The notes below the pieces were generated by a model that worked only from the letters and a program-made list of their open reading frames with translations, was not told where the DNA came from and did no database searches. From JAWXTS01 sp044433305 (GTDB lineage: Bacteria; Bacteroidota; Bacteroidia; Bacteroidales; Rikenellaceae), in the NCBI GenBank assembly GCA_044433305.1, contig JAWXTS010000047.1, positions 1 through 13,654 on the forward strand: a stretch of DNA of 13,654 nucleotides, given 5' to 3'. Numbering within the stretch: the first letter of the stretch is position 1; every line of letters begins with the position of its first letter. This document shows, piece after piece, positions 1 through 7,122 of this stretch. The position numbers and the translations under genes were made by a program.

Positions 1-19
1 GGGCATCAATACTATATCA

Positions 20-421
20 TTAGCGCAAGATTGTTGTAGCAGCACCAGAGGTAGCACTGTCATCAAGGCCAAAGGCTTTCTGAAGACGTATATACTCGCC
101 GTACGTTGCCACATCACCCTCAAGAGCAATCTTGGTTGGCTGAGCATAACCCCTCTGGGCAAGAATAGATGGAATATCCTCCACCTTACGCATATAAGCT
201 ACCGTGTCACCCTCAAGGCCTACTGGACGGCGAACACAAAAGATTGGCTTGCCCTCAGCAGGGATGTAAGCCACACCGCCAAATACGCGGTCACTAACAT
301 AGCAAAGGCTGGTGTTATCACTAACGATAAGTGCATCTACACCGCTCGCGCTCATTATACTCTGTATTCTAGCCCATCTTAGCGATAGGTCCAACTCTAG
401 TTCTTTTGAAAAAATTTGCAT
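20..421 (-). CDS. M24-family Xaa-Pro peptidase, N-terminal (creatinase-like) domain only; truncated or broken
   Basis: The 133 residues resemble the N-terminal creatinase-type domain of Xaa-Pro peptidases, which cleave peptides next to proline. Recognisable segments are DALIVSDNTSLCYVSDRVF (about residues 29-47), PAEGKPIFCVRRPVGLEGD (54-72), and EDIPSILAQRGY followed by ALEGD and YGEYIRLQKAFG. Family members I know of are about 390 residues long and continue into a metal-binding pita-bread domain. Here a TAA at 20-22 closes the frame just where the linker to that domain (typically R-x-x-K-T/S) would follow, so no catalytic residue is present. Only 19 bases remain beyond the stop, so I cannot tell a frameshifted gene or pseudogene from a sequence-end error. 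The start at 421 is the first Met of the conserved N-terminus and lies 21 bases after the EamA gene, so both are probably on one transcript. The domain assignment is fairly sure; the intactness is not. Confidence 0.75.
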   Translation of the reverse strand: MQIFSKELELDLSLRWARIQSIMSASGVDALIVSDNTSLCYVSDRVFGGVAYIPAEGKPIFCVRRPVGLEGDTVAYMRKVEDIPSILAQRGYAQPTKIALEGDVATYGEYIRLQKAFGLDDSATSGAATTILR

Positions 422-442
422 CTTTATATTGTTTTGTTTTTA

Positions 443-1363
443 TTAGTTATCTGTTTTAAGTGCTTTGCTTTGAGTCACCAAGTAGACACCCGTAAATATC
501 AACGAGGCGGCAACGAGCTTCAATGTACTAAAGCTATCAAGCCCCAAATATATAGAAAAAGCTGTTGAAACCAAAGGCTGCACATACATATACATGCTAA
601 CTACCGTTGGTCTTAGGTATCTCTGGCCTGTTGTTAGAACCATAAATGACAAGTAGGTTGCAAACAGCAACACAAATCCAAGCTGAAGCAGGTTGTCGGT
701 TGGAAGATTCACAAAGTCTATGCTTACTACTTGCTTGCCACCTATGAAAGAAGATATTATGGCTGCAAAAAGGAACATCCACTTCATGACCGTAACAGCC
801 GAGTAGCGACGAATAATATCCCTAAACACAACAAGATAAGTAGCATAGGAGCAGGCGCTCACAAGACACAGAGAGTTACCCAGCAGCGGATTAGAACCTG
901 CAACACGCAAGGCTCCCCCACCATAGATAAGCATCAAAGCCCCCATAAGTCCAAGACCAACGCCAGCAACTTTCTTAAGGCTCAGTGGCTCCTTGATAAT
1001 TATTGCTGCGGCGATAAGAGTTACGATAGGACCCATCGTGGCCATGATAGACGAATCTATGGGCGAGGTGTATTGCATGCCCAGAACAAAGGCATATTGA
1101 TTAAGCTGAACACCCACGAACGAAGCCATAAACAACCGCCCAATATCGCCAAGCGAGACCTTCTCATATTTCAAGAATAGGCTTGTAATCCAGAACAGAA
1201 TAGCCCCAGCATACATTCTCATGGTAATGAGAGAGATGGCCGAAATCTCAGGTGCTCCAAGCACCAGCTTGGTTGCCGATTGGTTTAACCCAAACAGTGC
1301 GTTTGCAAAGGCTAAGGCTATGTGCCCCTGAAGGTGTGATTTATTTAAGCTCGTGGCGTTCAT
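443..1363 (-). CDS. EamA-family (drug/metabolite transporter superfamily) permease
   Basis: A 306-residue polytopic inner-membrane protein with about ten hydrophobic segments arranged as two EamA repeats, roughly residues 12-150 and 160-298. This length and 5+5 layout are standard for the drug/metabolite transporter superfamily. Typical features are the early FANALFGLN segment, the repeat-1 end with SPIDSSIMATMGPIVTLIAA and EPLSLKKVAGVGLGLMGAL, and the repeat-2 counterpart with LRPTVVSMYMYVQPLVSTAF and an L-K-L-V-A-A-S-L-I-F-T-G ending. Family members export amino acids, nucleotide-type metabolites or drugs; the substrate cannot be read from sequence. It is the first gene of a two-gene minus-strand unit with the M24 peptidase fragment. 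That would fit export of peptide or amino-acid breakdown products, but this is only inference. The start at 1363 is supported by a TACATTTG box about 20 bases upstream. Confidence 0.92.
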   Translation of the reverse strand: MNATSLNKSHLQGHIALAFANALFGLNQSATKLVLGAPEISAISLITMRMYAGAILFWITSLFLKYEKVSLGDIGRLFMASFVGVQLNQYAFVLGMQYTSPIDSSIMATMGPIVTLIAAAIIIKEPLSLKKVAGVGLGLMGALMLIYGGGALRVAGSNPLLGNSLCLVSACSYATYLVVFRDIIRRYSAVTVMKWMFLFAAIISSFIGGKQVVSIDFVNLPTDNLLQLGFVLLFATYLSFMVLTTGQRYLRPTVVSMYMYVQPLVSTAFSIYLGLDSFSTLKLVAASLIFTGVYLVTQSKALKTDN

Positions 1364-1382
1364 ACAATTTACATCAGTGCCA

Positions 1383-1390
1383 CAAATGTA
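1383..1390 (-). promoter_or_regulatory. Bacteroidetes-type -7 box (TACATTTG) for the EamA gene
   Basis: On the minus strand this reads TACATTTG, a match to the Bacteroidetes -7 consensus TAnnTTTG. It ends 19 bases before the EamA start codon, leaving a leader of roughly 10-15 bases. I see no convincing TTTG at the -33 position, so the call rests on the -7 box and its placement. Confidence 0.5.
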
Positions 1391-1505
1391 ATCATTCTCT
1401 AGCAGCTTTGGTATACATTAACACACATTTAACATACTCTTAAATTAGCATCGATAGTAACCTTATAATAACCTCGGCAGAAAAAAGTTTATAACAAAAA
1501 ATAGT

Positions 1506-1513
1506 TACCTTTG
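1506..1513 (+). promoter_or_regulatory. Bacteroidetes-type -7 box (TACCTTTG) for the TSCPD-cysK unit
   Basis: TACCTTTG matches TAnnTTTG and lies 30 bases before the ATG at 1544. The upstream -33 region has only a weak GTTT (1487-1490) at a shorter than usual spacing. There is no other candidate promoter before cysK, so it probably drives both genes. Confidence 0.55.
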
Positions 1514-1543
1514 TATTTAGGTTTAACTTAAAGATAGATCATC

Positions 1544-1792
1544 ATGAAAAAAGTAATAGAATATACCCCTCAGGGAGTTTGTGCAAAACAAATCATCCTA
1601 GAGGTCGAAGACGGCAAGATGTGCTCGGCTGAGGTTATCGGAGGCTGTCATGGCAACCTGCAAGGCATCTGCGCTCTAATAAATGGCATGAGCATTGAGG
1701 ATATAACATCTAAACTAGAGGGCATAGACTGCCGTGGAAGAGGCACATCATGCCCAGACCAAATAGTAAAAGCAATAAAGAGTAATTTATAA
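1544..1792 (+). CDS. free-standing TSCPD-domain protein (TIGR03905-like), function unknown
   Basis: An 82-residue protein that is essentially one TSCPD domain. In known proteins this domain forms the C-terminal tail of adenosylcobalamin-dependent ribonucleotide reductases and also occurs as small stand-alone proteins (TIGR03905) without assigned function. Visible features are an N-terminal beta-rich YTPQGVCAKQIILEVEDGK, a GGCHGN turn (residues 33-38) and the naming TSCPD at 68-72. Six cysteines (13, 27, 35, 43, 63, 70) in 82 residues are striking; those in the GGCHGN, DCRGRG and TSCPD segments could bind a metal or form a redox pair, which is inference. There is no signal peptide, so it should be cytosolic. 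The stop is 13 bases before cysK, so they are very likely co-transcribed, suggesting a link to cysteine or thiol metabolism. Confidence 0.88.
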   Translation: MKKVIEYTPQGVCAKQIILEVEDGKMCSAEVIGGCHGNLQGICALINGMSIEDITSKLEGIDCRGRGTSCPDQIVKAIKSNL

Positions 1793-1805
1793 ACTTCGCT
1801 AAACT

Positions 1806-2753
1806 ATGAAAATAGCAAATAACATAACCGAACTGATAGGTCGCACGCCACTTGTAAATCTGGCAGGTGTAGCCAAGCACCTAGAGCTTAAGGCCGAGAT
1901 AGTGGCCAAGGTCGAGTTCTTCAACCCCGGCGGTAGCGTCAAGGACCGCGTGGCACTATCAATGATTGAGCAAGCCGAAAAGAGCGGCGAGCTAGTCAGT
2001 GGAGGCCATATCATAGAACCTACAAGTGGCAACACGGGCGTAGGTCTGGCTCTTGTCTGTGCATCCAGAGGATATAAACTGACCCTAACCATGCCTGAGA
2101 GCATGAGCATAGAGCGTCGCACACTACTAAAGGCCATGGGAGCAAACATAGTGCTTACTCCAGCAGCCTTAGGCATGAGCGGAGCCATAGCCAAAGCCAA
2201 CGAACTAAAAGAGGAAGACTCAAACTCAATAATCCTTGGACAGTTTGACAACCCAGCCAACCCTCTGGCCCACAAGCTATCAACAGCAAAAGAAATCATA
2301 GAAGACACTGACGGACAGCTCGACATCTTTGTTTCGGCAGTGGGTACAGGCGGCACCATAAACGGCACGGCAAGCGTACTAAAAGAGCACAACCCAGACA
2401 TCATGGCCGTGGCCGTAGAGCCTGCTGGCTCTCCAGTACTCTCTGGCGGCAAAGCTGCCCCACACAAGATTCAAGGCATAGGAGCAGGCTTCATACCTAA
2501 GAACTATGACCCTACGTGCGTGGATAAAGTCATAACTGTAAGCGACGATAAGGCCATAGCAACGGCTCGCATGATAGCTAAGTATGAGGGTATCATGGTG
2601 GGCATATCTTCTGGAGCTGCACTAGCTGCTGCCATAGAGCTTGCACAGTGCCCAAGCAATAGCGGCAAGAGGATAGTGGTTCTGCTGCCCGACACGGGCG
2701 AGAGGTATATCTCGACTCAACTCTACGATTTTGAGAACTACCCGCTAGATTAA
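1806..2753 (+). CDS. cysK: cysteine synthase (O-acetylserine sulfhydrylase)
   Basis: A PLP enzyme of 315 residues, the usual CysK length. It makes L-cysteine from O-acetylserine and sulfide in the cytosol, the last step of sulfur assimilation. The PLP-binding lysine is K46 in NPGGSVKDR. The substrate loop PTSGNTG is at 72-78, the phosphate-binding glycine loop GTGGT at 180-184, GIGAGF at 224-229 and the pyridine-ring serine region GISSGAA at 266-272. All expected active-site elements are present. There is no CBS-domain extension, so cystathionine beta-synthase is unlikely; the K residue and loop spacing favour CysK over CysM, though A/B subtype is less certain than the enzyme class. It follows the TSCPD gene by 13 bases with no promoter between, and a strong terminator follows immediately. 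Confidence 0.96.
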   Translation: MKIANNITELIGRTPLVNLAGVAKHLELKAEIVAKVEFFNPGGSVKDRVALSMIEQAEKSGELVSGGHIIEPTSGNTGVGLALVCASRGYKLTLTMPESMSIERRTLLKAMGANIVLTPAALGMSGAIAKANELKEEDSNSIILGQFDNPANPLAHKLSTAKEIIEDTDGQLDIFVSAVGTGGTINGTASVLKEHNPDIMAVAVEPAGSPVLSGGKAAPHKIQGIGAGFIPKNYDPTCVDKVITVSDDKAIATARMIAKYEGIMVGISSGAALAAAIELAQCPSNSGKRIVVLLPDTGERYISTQLYDFENYPLD

Positions 2754-2756
2754 AAC

Positions 2757-2796
2757 AAAAATAGAACGACCTGAGCAATCAAGTCGTTCTATTTTT
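2757..2796 (+). terminator. rho-independent terminator after cysK (possibly bidirectional)
   Basis: A perfect 14-base inverted repeat (arms 2757-2770 and 2783-2796) with a 12-base loop, starting three bases after the cysK stop. The lower stem is an A-run pairing with a T-run, so both strands give a GC-containing stem followed by a U-tract. The far strand is less relevant because the convergent YeiH gene ends about 140 bases away. Confidence 0.9.
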
Positions 2797-2812
2797 TTAT
2801 AGTCTTAATAAA

Positions 2813-2932
2813 GATGGCTAATAAGCAGTTAGCTGCAACGCTCTGATTTTTAGTTCTCCGCAGCATACTCGAAGTATGTGAGGACAGAACTCAGAATCTA
2901 GTAAGGCAGCAGATGAGTACTTATTAGCCATC
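2813..2932. repeat. ~120-base nested intergenic palindrome
   Basis: The region is bounded by a perfect 13-base inverted repeat, GATGGCTAATAAG (2813-2825) and its complement (2920-2932). Nested within are GCTGC/GCAGC (2832-2836 with 2906-2910), an imperfect arm GATTTTT/AGAATC (about 2845-2850 with 2894-2899), AGTTCT/AGAACT (2852-2857 with 2886-2891) and a central hairpin CATACT-CGA-AGTATG (2864-2878). All arms are nested in register, so either strand could fold into one long interrupted hairpin. It lies between the convergent cysK and YeiH genes and contains no open frame of note. It may be a dispersed palindromic element of the genome, or a second terminator; I cannot test copy number from this window. 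Confidence 0.75.
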
Positions 2933-2940
2933 CTCTCTTT

Positions 2941-4212
2941 TTATCCGAACATAGGCTTAAGATAACCAAACATTATTATCGCAAGTATCAAGGTAACAAC
3001 AATATTAACGCTCTGGGCAGTTATAAAGCCCCAAAGCAAGTTACGGTTTTCCTTAGATACGATGTCTTTAAGTCTTGTCTCGAGACCGATACAAACAAAG
3101 GCCATAGAGAAGAAGAATACACGGAACATGTTGGCCGTAGATTTACCTCCTGTTTGAGCCAACCAGTCGCTGTTCATATCTACAACACTGAACACCAAAG
3201 ATGCAAGCACAAAACCTAGGATAAACTTAGGGAACTTCTCCCACACCACACCTAGACCTACTTTCTCACCCTTTTGCTCTTCTGAGCCGTGGGTAGAAAG
3301 ATAAAGGGCGATGAAGAACACAACAAAACCTATCAATATGTTCTGTGTTGATTTAACAATCATGGCTGTTGCATTAGCCTCAGAACTTATCATCTCACTA
3401 GAGGCAGCAACGCCCGAGGTAGTATCTATGGTGCCACCCAACCAAGCACCCTGAACCTCAGCGATAACAGTTGGGTCGCTAAAGAACATAGGGACTACGT
3501 TTTGAGCAAGCCATGGCATAAGATAAATCATAGGCACTACGATAATCAAGATGATAGAAACTATGTAAGAAAGTTTCTTAGGGTCTGCATTAGCTGACTT
3601 CTGAGCAGAGACACTGGCAGAAACACCACAGATAGAAAGACCACTAGAGGCAACCATAGCCGAACGCTCATCAACCTTAAACAGACGGAAAATCTTGAAA
3701 GCCGAGAACCACACAACAAGCACAACAAGCATAGACTGTACAAGGCCAAAGAATCCCGATTTCATGATATTGCTAAACAGAATCTCTGCACCCAAGCAAA
3801 CAACACCAATCTTGATATAGTACTCGTTAAGGATGGCAGGTTTAAGCCAGCTAGGAAGGGTAAAGAAGTTACTTATAACAATACCCAAGATTACAGAGAA
3901 GAACACAGATTCAAAGCCATAGGCCTTGATAAATGGTATAGATGCCAACACCTGTGCTGCTACCGTAAGCAAGAACACGAATATAAAAGAGACGAAAAGT
4001 CCGCGTAGCTGTTTACCCAATAGTTTTTGACCTATATATAGAATCACTAGACATGTAGCAAACAAATAGACTCCCTTGCCCCACATATCCCACTGAGTAG
4101 GAATGGCCGGCATAAGTTGTTTCGAGATCAGTGCAGATAGAGCAAGTAGTATTGCTCCCATAAGGGTCACTACCCAGTCTTCTGTTTTGAATTTTTGTAA
4201 AGAGTTTTTCAT
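2941..4212 (-). CDS. YeiH/UPF0324-family inner-membrane protein (putative sulfate exporter family)
   Basis: A 423-residue membrane protein with about eleven hydrophobic segments, matching the UPF0324/YeiH family, whose members are annotated as putative sulfate or sulfur-oxyanion exporters. Family hallmarks are GLSICGVSA (191-199), the central GAWLGGTIDTTSGVAA (255-270), followed by a conserved-looking SEANATAMIVKSTQN (277-291), and a C-terminal GLETRLKD segment near 375. It is longer than the typical ~340-residue YeiH because of an N-terminal segment (about residues 1-90) with extra membrane helices. Biochemical proof of the substrate is thin for the family, so 'sulfate' should be taken as a label. 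It lies 26 bases downstream of a porin gene in the same direction and has no promoter of its own, so the pair is probably an operon. Convergent cysK gives weak support to a sulfur role. Confidence 0.87.
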   Translation of the reverse strand: MKNSLQKFKTEDWVVTLMGAILLALSALISKQLMPAIPTQWDMWGKGVYLFATCLVILYIGQKLLGKQLRGLFVSFIFVFLLTVAAQVLASIPFIKAYGFESVFFSVILGIVISNFFTLPSWLKPAILNEYYIKIGVVCLGAEILFSNIMKSGFFGLVQSMLVVLVVWFSAFKIFRLFKVDERSAMVASSGLSICGVSASVSAQKSANADPKKLSYIVSIILIIVVPMIYLMPWLAQNVVPMFFSDPTVIAEVQGAWLGGTIDTTSGVAASSEMISSEANATAMIVKSTQNILIGFVVFFIALYLSTHGSEEQKGEKVGLGVVWEKFPKFILGFVLASLVFSVVDMNSDWLAQTGGKSTANMFRVFFFSMAFVCIGLETRLKDIVSKENRNLLWGFITAQSVNIVVTLILAIIMFGYLKPMFG

Positions 4213-4238
4213 ATAATTATTTGATTTGTTTTAGTTGT

Positions 4239-5246
4239 TTAGAACTTGCCAACAAGCATGATAGTGTACTGGTTTACACGTGGAGTATCAACTCCATTAT
4301 AGTTCTTAAGTATGTAATCCACCTGCACAGATAGGTTCTTAAGAGGTGCATACATAAGACCCACAGTATAGTTTATCTCATTGATTTCAGGGGCATTAGC
4401 TGCATCATTACAGAAATAATCGTAACGCAACATAGGAGCAAACTTATCGCTTACCCAGTAAGCCGTAGAAGCATAAGCACCATGGCTATACAATGAGCCC
4501 GTAAGTCCCTCGATGTACTCTGCATTGACAAAGAAACGCTCAGCAGAATAAGAGATACCAGCACCCCAACGCTCACGAGCCGAGTAAGCCTCTGCAGTCT
4601 CGCCATAGTAATATGAACCCGTCAAGACAAGGCCATCAAAAGGCTTAACAAGCACAGTACCGTTAGCGTCCTTACTTTTGTTATCCTCGCTCTGGCCAGC
4701 CTCACAACCGTTGCCAACGCTCACCTTATACCACACTTTATCATTCAAAAGACTACCGTACATCTGAACGCCCAAATCACGAGCCGAGTAACCTACACCT
4801 GACAAATCACTGAAACCTGCCAAACGCTGAATAACAAGAGGGAAATCTATGAAGTCTACTTCGCTTGGAGCCTTGTAGACGTTATCCAAAGAGAAGGCTA
4901 TCATGTTCTGACCCACAGAAAAGTTAAGTTGCTTATATGGTTTGATATCTATGGCCATGTCAAGTATCCTAGGTGTCTTGGCAAACTCAACTTGGAATCG
5001 GTAGCCCAAGAGGTCTTTGTAGATAGGGTCCGTAAGAGTTACACGGGCACGGCGAATCTGAAATTCAGAAGTCACCTCGCTATAACGGTAGGCAAGATGG
5101 GTATATCCTGTGATAGTAGGCAGGGCATCTATCATTTTCTCAATCTTATCTACCCTATTATCCAAGCTGTCAACAACGCTCTTTTGAGCACTAGCCGAGC
5201 TAGCAATCACGGCTAGCATAGCCACTAAAAGTATTCTTTTAATCAT
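4239..5246 (-). CDS. outer-membrane porin, phosphate-selective porin O/P-like
   Basis: A 335-residue secreted beta-barrel protein. Residues 1-20 form a Sec signal peptide ending ASSASA, with likely cleavage before Q21. A short heptad-like stretch (VDSLDNRVDKIEKMIDAL, about 25-42) follows, as in trimeric porins. The barrel begins with FQIRRARVTLTD (62-73), then GYRFQVEFAKTPRILDMAID and the FSVGQNMIAFSLDN segment. These match the porin O/P pattern of an R-R-A-R strand, an F-A strand and a V-G-Q-F/N-x-x-P-F-S strand. Alternating hydrophobic strands continue to a C-terminal phenylalanine (MLVGKF), the usual signal for outer-membrane assembly. The substrate cannot be deduced; anion preference is only a family tendency. 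It is the first gene of a unit with the YeiH-type protein and has a TACCTTTG box 21 bases upstream. Confidence 0.87.
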   Translation of the reverse strand: MIKRILLVAMLAVIASSASAQKSVVDSLDNRVDKIEKMIDALPTITGYTHLAYRYSEVTSEFQIRRARVTLTDPIYKDLLGYRFQVEFAKTPRILDMAIDIKPYKQLNFSVGQNMIAFSLDNVYKAPSEVDFIDFPLVIQRLAGFSDLSGVGYSARDLGVQMYGSLLNDKVWYKVSVGNGCEAGQSEDNKSKDANGTVLVKPFDGLVLTGSYYYGETAEAYSARERWGAGISYSAERFFVNAEYIEGLTGSLYSHGAYASTAYWVSDKFAPMLRYDYFCNDAANAPEINEINYTVGLMYAPLKNLSVQVDYILKNYNGVDTPRVNQYTIMLVGKF

Positions 5247-5267
5247 ACATTATTATTTTTAACACTA

Positions 5268-5275
5268 CAAAGGTA
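5268..5275 (-). promoter_or_regulatory. Bacteroidetes-type -7 box (TACCTTTG) for the porin-YeiH unit
   Basis: Reads TACCTTTG on the minus strand, 21 bases before the porin start at 5246. A clear TTTG at -33 is not visible. It shares the 196-base divergent intergenic region (5247-5442) with the ettA promoter; apart from these and a 14-base palindrome I see nothing else there. Confidence 0.55.
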
Positions 5276-5388
5276 TTTATATTTGGTTGGTAGAAACTCA
5301 GTATTTATACCCAAATTTACAGTATATTCTACCTAAATAGCCTATAAACCCCTACTTAAAGCGTTATCTAAGAGCTTTGGGGGCTATG

Positions 5389-5402
5389 AATATTTAAATA
5401 TT
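5389..5402. repeat. 14-base perfect palindrome upstream of ettA
   Basis: AATATTTAAATATT is self-complementary and ends 14 bases before the ettA -7 box, so it overlaps the -33 region. It could be an operator, but it is pure A+T and such palindromes arise easily by chance. Confidence 0.3.
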
Positions 5403-5416
5403 TCCAAGAAAAAATG

Positions 5417-5424
5417 TATCTTTG
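5417..5424 (+). promoter_or_regulatory. Bacteroidetes-type -7 box (TATCTTTG) for the ettA-hisS-protease operon
   Basis: TATCTTTG matches TAnnTTTG and ends 18 bases before the ettA ATG at 5443, giving a very short leader. No equally good box precedes hisS or the S41 gene, whose spacings (3 bases; 1-base overlap) leave no room for one. Confidence 0.6.
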
Positions 5425-5442
5425 TAGCATAACTGAATTAAT

Positions 5443-7119
5443 ATGGCAGACGAGAAAATAATATTTTCAATGGTTGGCGTGAGCAAGGTTCTCAACAACA
5501 ACAAAAAGATTCTTAATAACATCTATCTATCGTTCTTCTATGGAGCGAAGATAGGCATCATAGGTCTTAATGGCTCTGGTAAATCTACTCTTATGAAGAT
5601 TATAGCAGGCCTAGACAAAAGCTATCAGGGAGAGGTTGTTTTCGCCCCTGGATATTCTGTGGGTTATCTTGAACAAGAACCTCAGCTGGATCCAAATATG
5701 ACCGTTAGAGAAGTCGTAGAGCAGGGATGTAGCGAGATTATGGCTCTACTAAAAGAATACGAAGAGGTGAACGCTAAGTTTGCAGAGCCTATGGACGACG
5801 ACCAGATGAATGCTCTTATCGAGCGTCAGGGCGAGCTTACCGAAATGATAGACGCCCAGAACGGCTGGGAGATAGACAGCGTGCTTGACCGCGCCATGGA
5901 TGCACTACGTTGCCCAGATGGCGACCAGAGCGTGGCTGTGCTATCGGGTGGTGAACGCCGCCGCGTGGCCCTATGCCGATTGCTGCTTCGTCAACCAGAC
6001 GTGCTACTACTTGATGAGCCTACCAACCACCTTGATGCAGAGAGCATCGACTGGCTAGAGCAACATCTTCAACAATATAAGGGCACGGTGATTGCCGTTA
6101 CCCATGACCGTTACTTCCTTGACAAGGCTGCAGGCTGGATACTAGAGCTTGACCGTGGCGAGGGCATACCTTATAAAGGTAACTACACTAGCTGGCTAGA
6201 GCAAAAGAGCAACCGCCTACAACAAGAGGAGAAACAAGAAAGCAAGCGTCGCAAGACTCTTGAGAGAGAGCTTGAGTGGGTGCGTATGGCTCCAAAGGCA
6301 CGCCATGCCAAAAGCAAGGCTCGTCTTTCGGCTTATGACAAGATGCTTAACGAGGATGGCCGCGACAAAGAGGAGAAACTGGAGATTTACATACCTAATG
6401 GACCACGCCTTGGCGATGTAGTTATCGAAGCTCAGGACGTAGCTATGGGTTATGGCGACAGGTTACTATATGATGGGCTTAACTTCACCCTACCACCAGC
6501 AGGCATCGTCGGCATCATAGGCCCTAATGGTGTTGGTAAGACAACTCTCTTTAGACTTATCATGGGTCTTGAGACTCCACTAAAAGGAAGTTTCAGAACT
6601 GGCGAGACGGTTAAGATTTCGTACGTAGACCAACAACACAGCTCTATCGACCCAGAAAAAACAGTATATCAAGTTATCTCTCAGGACAGCGAGTTGATTC
6701 AGCTTGGAGGCCGCTCGGTCAACGCGCGCGCTTATGTCTCACGCTTCAATTTCTCGGGCAGCGACCAAGAGAAGAAATGTGGTGTGCTATCGGGTGGTGA
6801 GCGCAACAGACTCCACTTGGCTTTGGCCTTGAAAGAAGAGGGCAACGTGCTTCTACTTGATGAGCCTACCAATGACATAGACGTTAATACACTGCGTGCA
6901 TTGGAGGAGGGTCTAGAGAACTTTGCAGGCTGTGCGGTGGTCATCTCCCACGACCGTTGGTTCTTGGACCGTATCGCAACACATATCCTAGCCTTTGAGG
7001 GCGACTCTCAGGTTGTATTCTTCGAGGGTAGTTATAGCGAGTATGAAGAAAACAAACGCAAACGACTTGGTGATGTAACTCCTCACAAAGTTAAATATAG
7101 AAAATTGATAGCAGACTAA
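5443..7119 (+). CDS. ettA: energy-dependent translational throttle protein EttA (ABC-F ATPase)
   Basis: A 558-residue soluble protein with two ABC ATPase domains and no membrane segments, almost the length of E. coli EttA (555). EttA binds the ribosomal E site and gates entry into elongation according to the ATP/ADP ratio. Domain 1: Walker A GLNGSGKS (41-48), signature LSGGE (167-171), Walker B LLLDEP with E192, and H-loop H221. An insertion at about 95-140 rich in acidic residues corresponds to the EttA arm. The charged linker (about 250-312, QEEKQESKRRKTLERELEWV onward) is the P-site tRNA-interaction motif of ABC-F proteins. Domain 2: Walker A GPNGVGKT (360-367), signature LSGGE (449-453), Walker B with E474, and H503. 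All catalytic residues are intact. It heads an operon with hisS, a sensible pairing for translation. Antibiotic-resistance ABC-F proteins usually differ in arm and linker, so EttA is favoured. Confidence 0.95.
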   Translation: MADEKIIFSMVGVSKVLNNNKKILNNIYLSFFYGAKIGIIGLNGSGKSTLMKIIAGLDKSYQGEVVFAPGYSVGYLEQEPQLDPNMTVREVVEQGCSEIMALLKEYEEVNAKFAEPMDDDQMNALIERQGELTEMIDAQNGWEIDSVLDRAMDALRCPDGDQSVAVLSGGERRRVALCRLLLRQPDVLLLDEPTNHLDAESIDWLEQHLQQYKGTVIAVTHDRYFLDKAAGWILELDRGEGIPYKGNYTSWLEQKSNRLQQEEKQESKRRKTLERELEWVRMAPKARHAKSKARLSAYDKMLNEDGRDKEEKLEIYIPNGPRLGDVVIEAQDVAMGYGDRLLYDGLNFTLPPAGIVGIIGPNGVGKTTLFRLIMGLETPLKGSFRTGETVKISYVDQQHSSIDPEKTVYQVISQDSELIQLGGRSVNARAYVSRFNFSGSDQEKKCGVLSGGERNRLHLALALKEEGNVLLLDEPTNDIDVNTLRALEEGLENFAGCAVVISHDRWFLDRIATHILAFEGDSQVVFFEGSYSEYEENKRKRLGDVTPHKVKYRKLIAD

Positions 7120-7122
7120 ATT

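Noticed and set aside
731..1180. Plus-strand open frame of 149 codons opposite the EamA gene
   Set aside because: The charged, low-complexity product lacks recognisable motifs and overlaps a well-supported transporter gene fully.
1799..2467. Long minus-strand open frame of 222 codons opposite cysK
   Set aside because: It is antisense to a certain gene, has a biased Ser/Met/Pro composition typical of a mirror frame, and shows no domain or promoter.
5356..5380. Short AAAGC/GCTTT inverted repeat in the porin-ettA intergenic region
   Set aside because: Five-base arms around an AT-rich loop are expected by chance, and no T-run follows.
5443..7119. Antibiotic-resistance ABC-F protein
   Set aside because: Length, acidic arm insertion, linker and operon position with hisS match housekeeping EttA.
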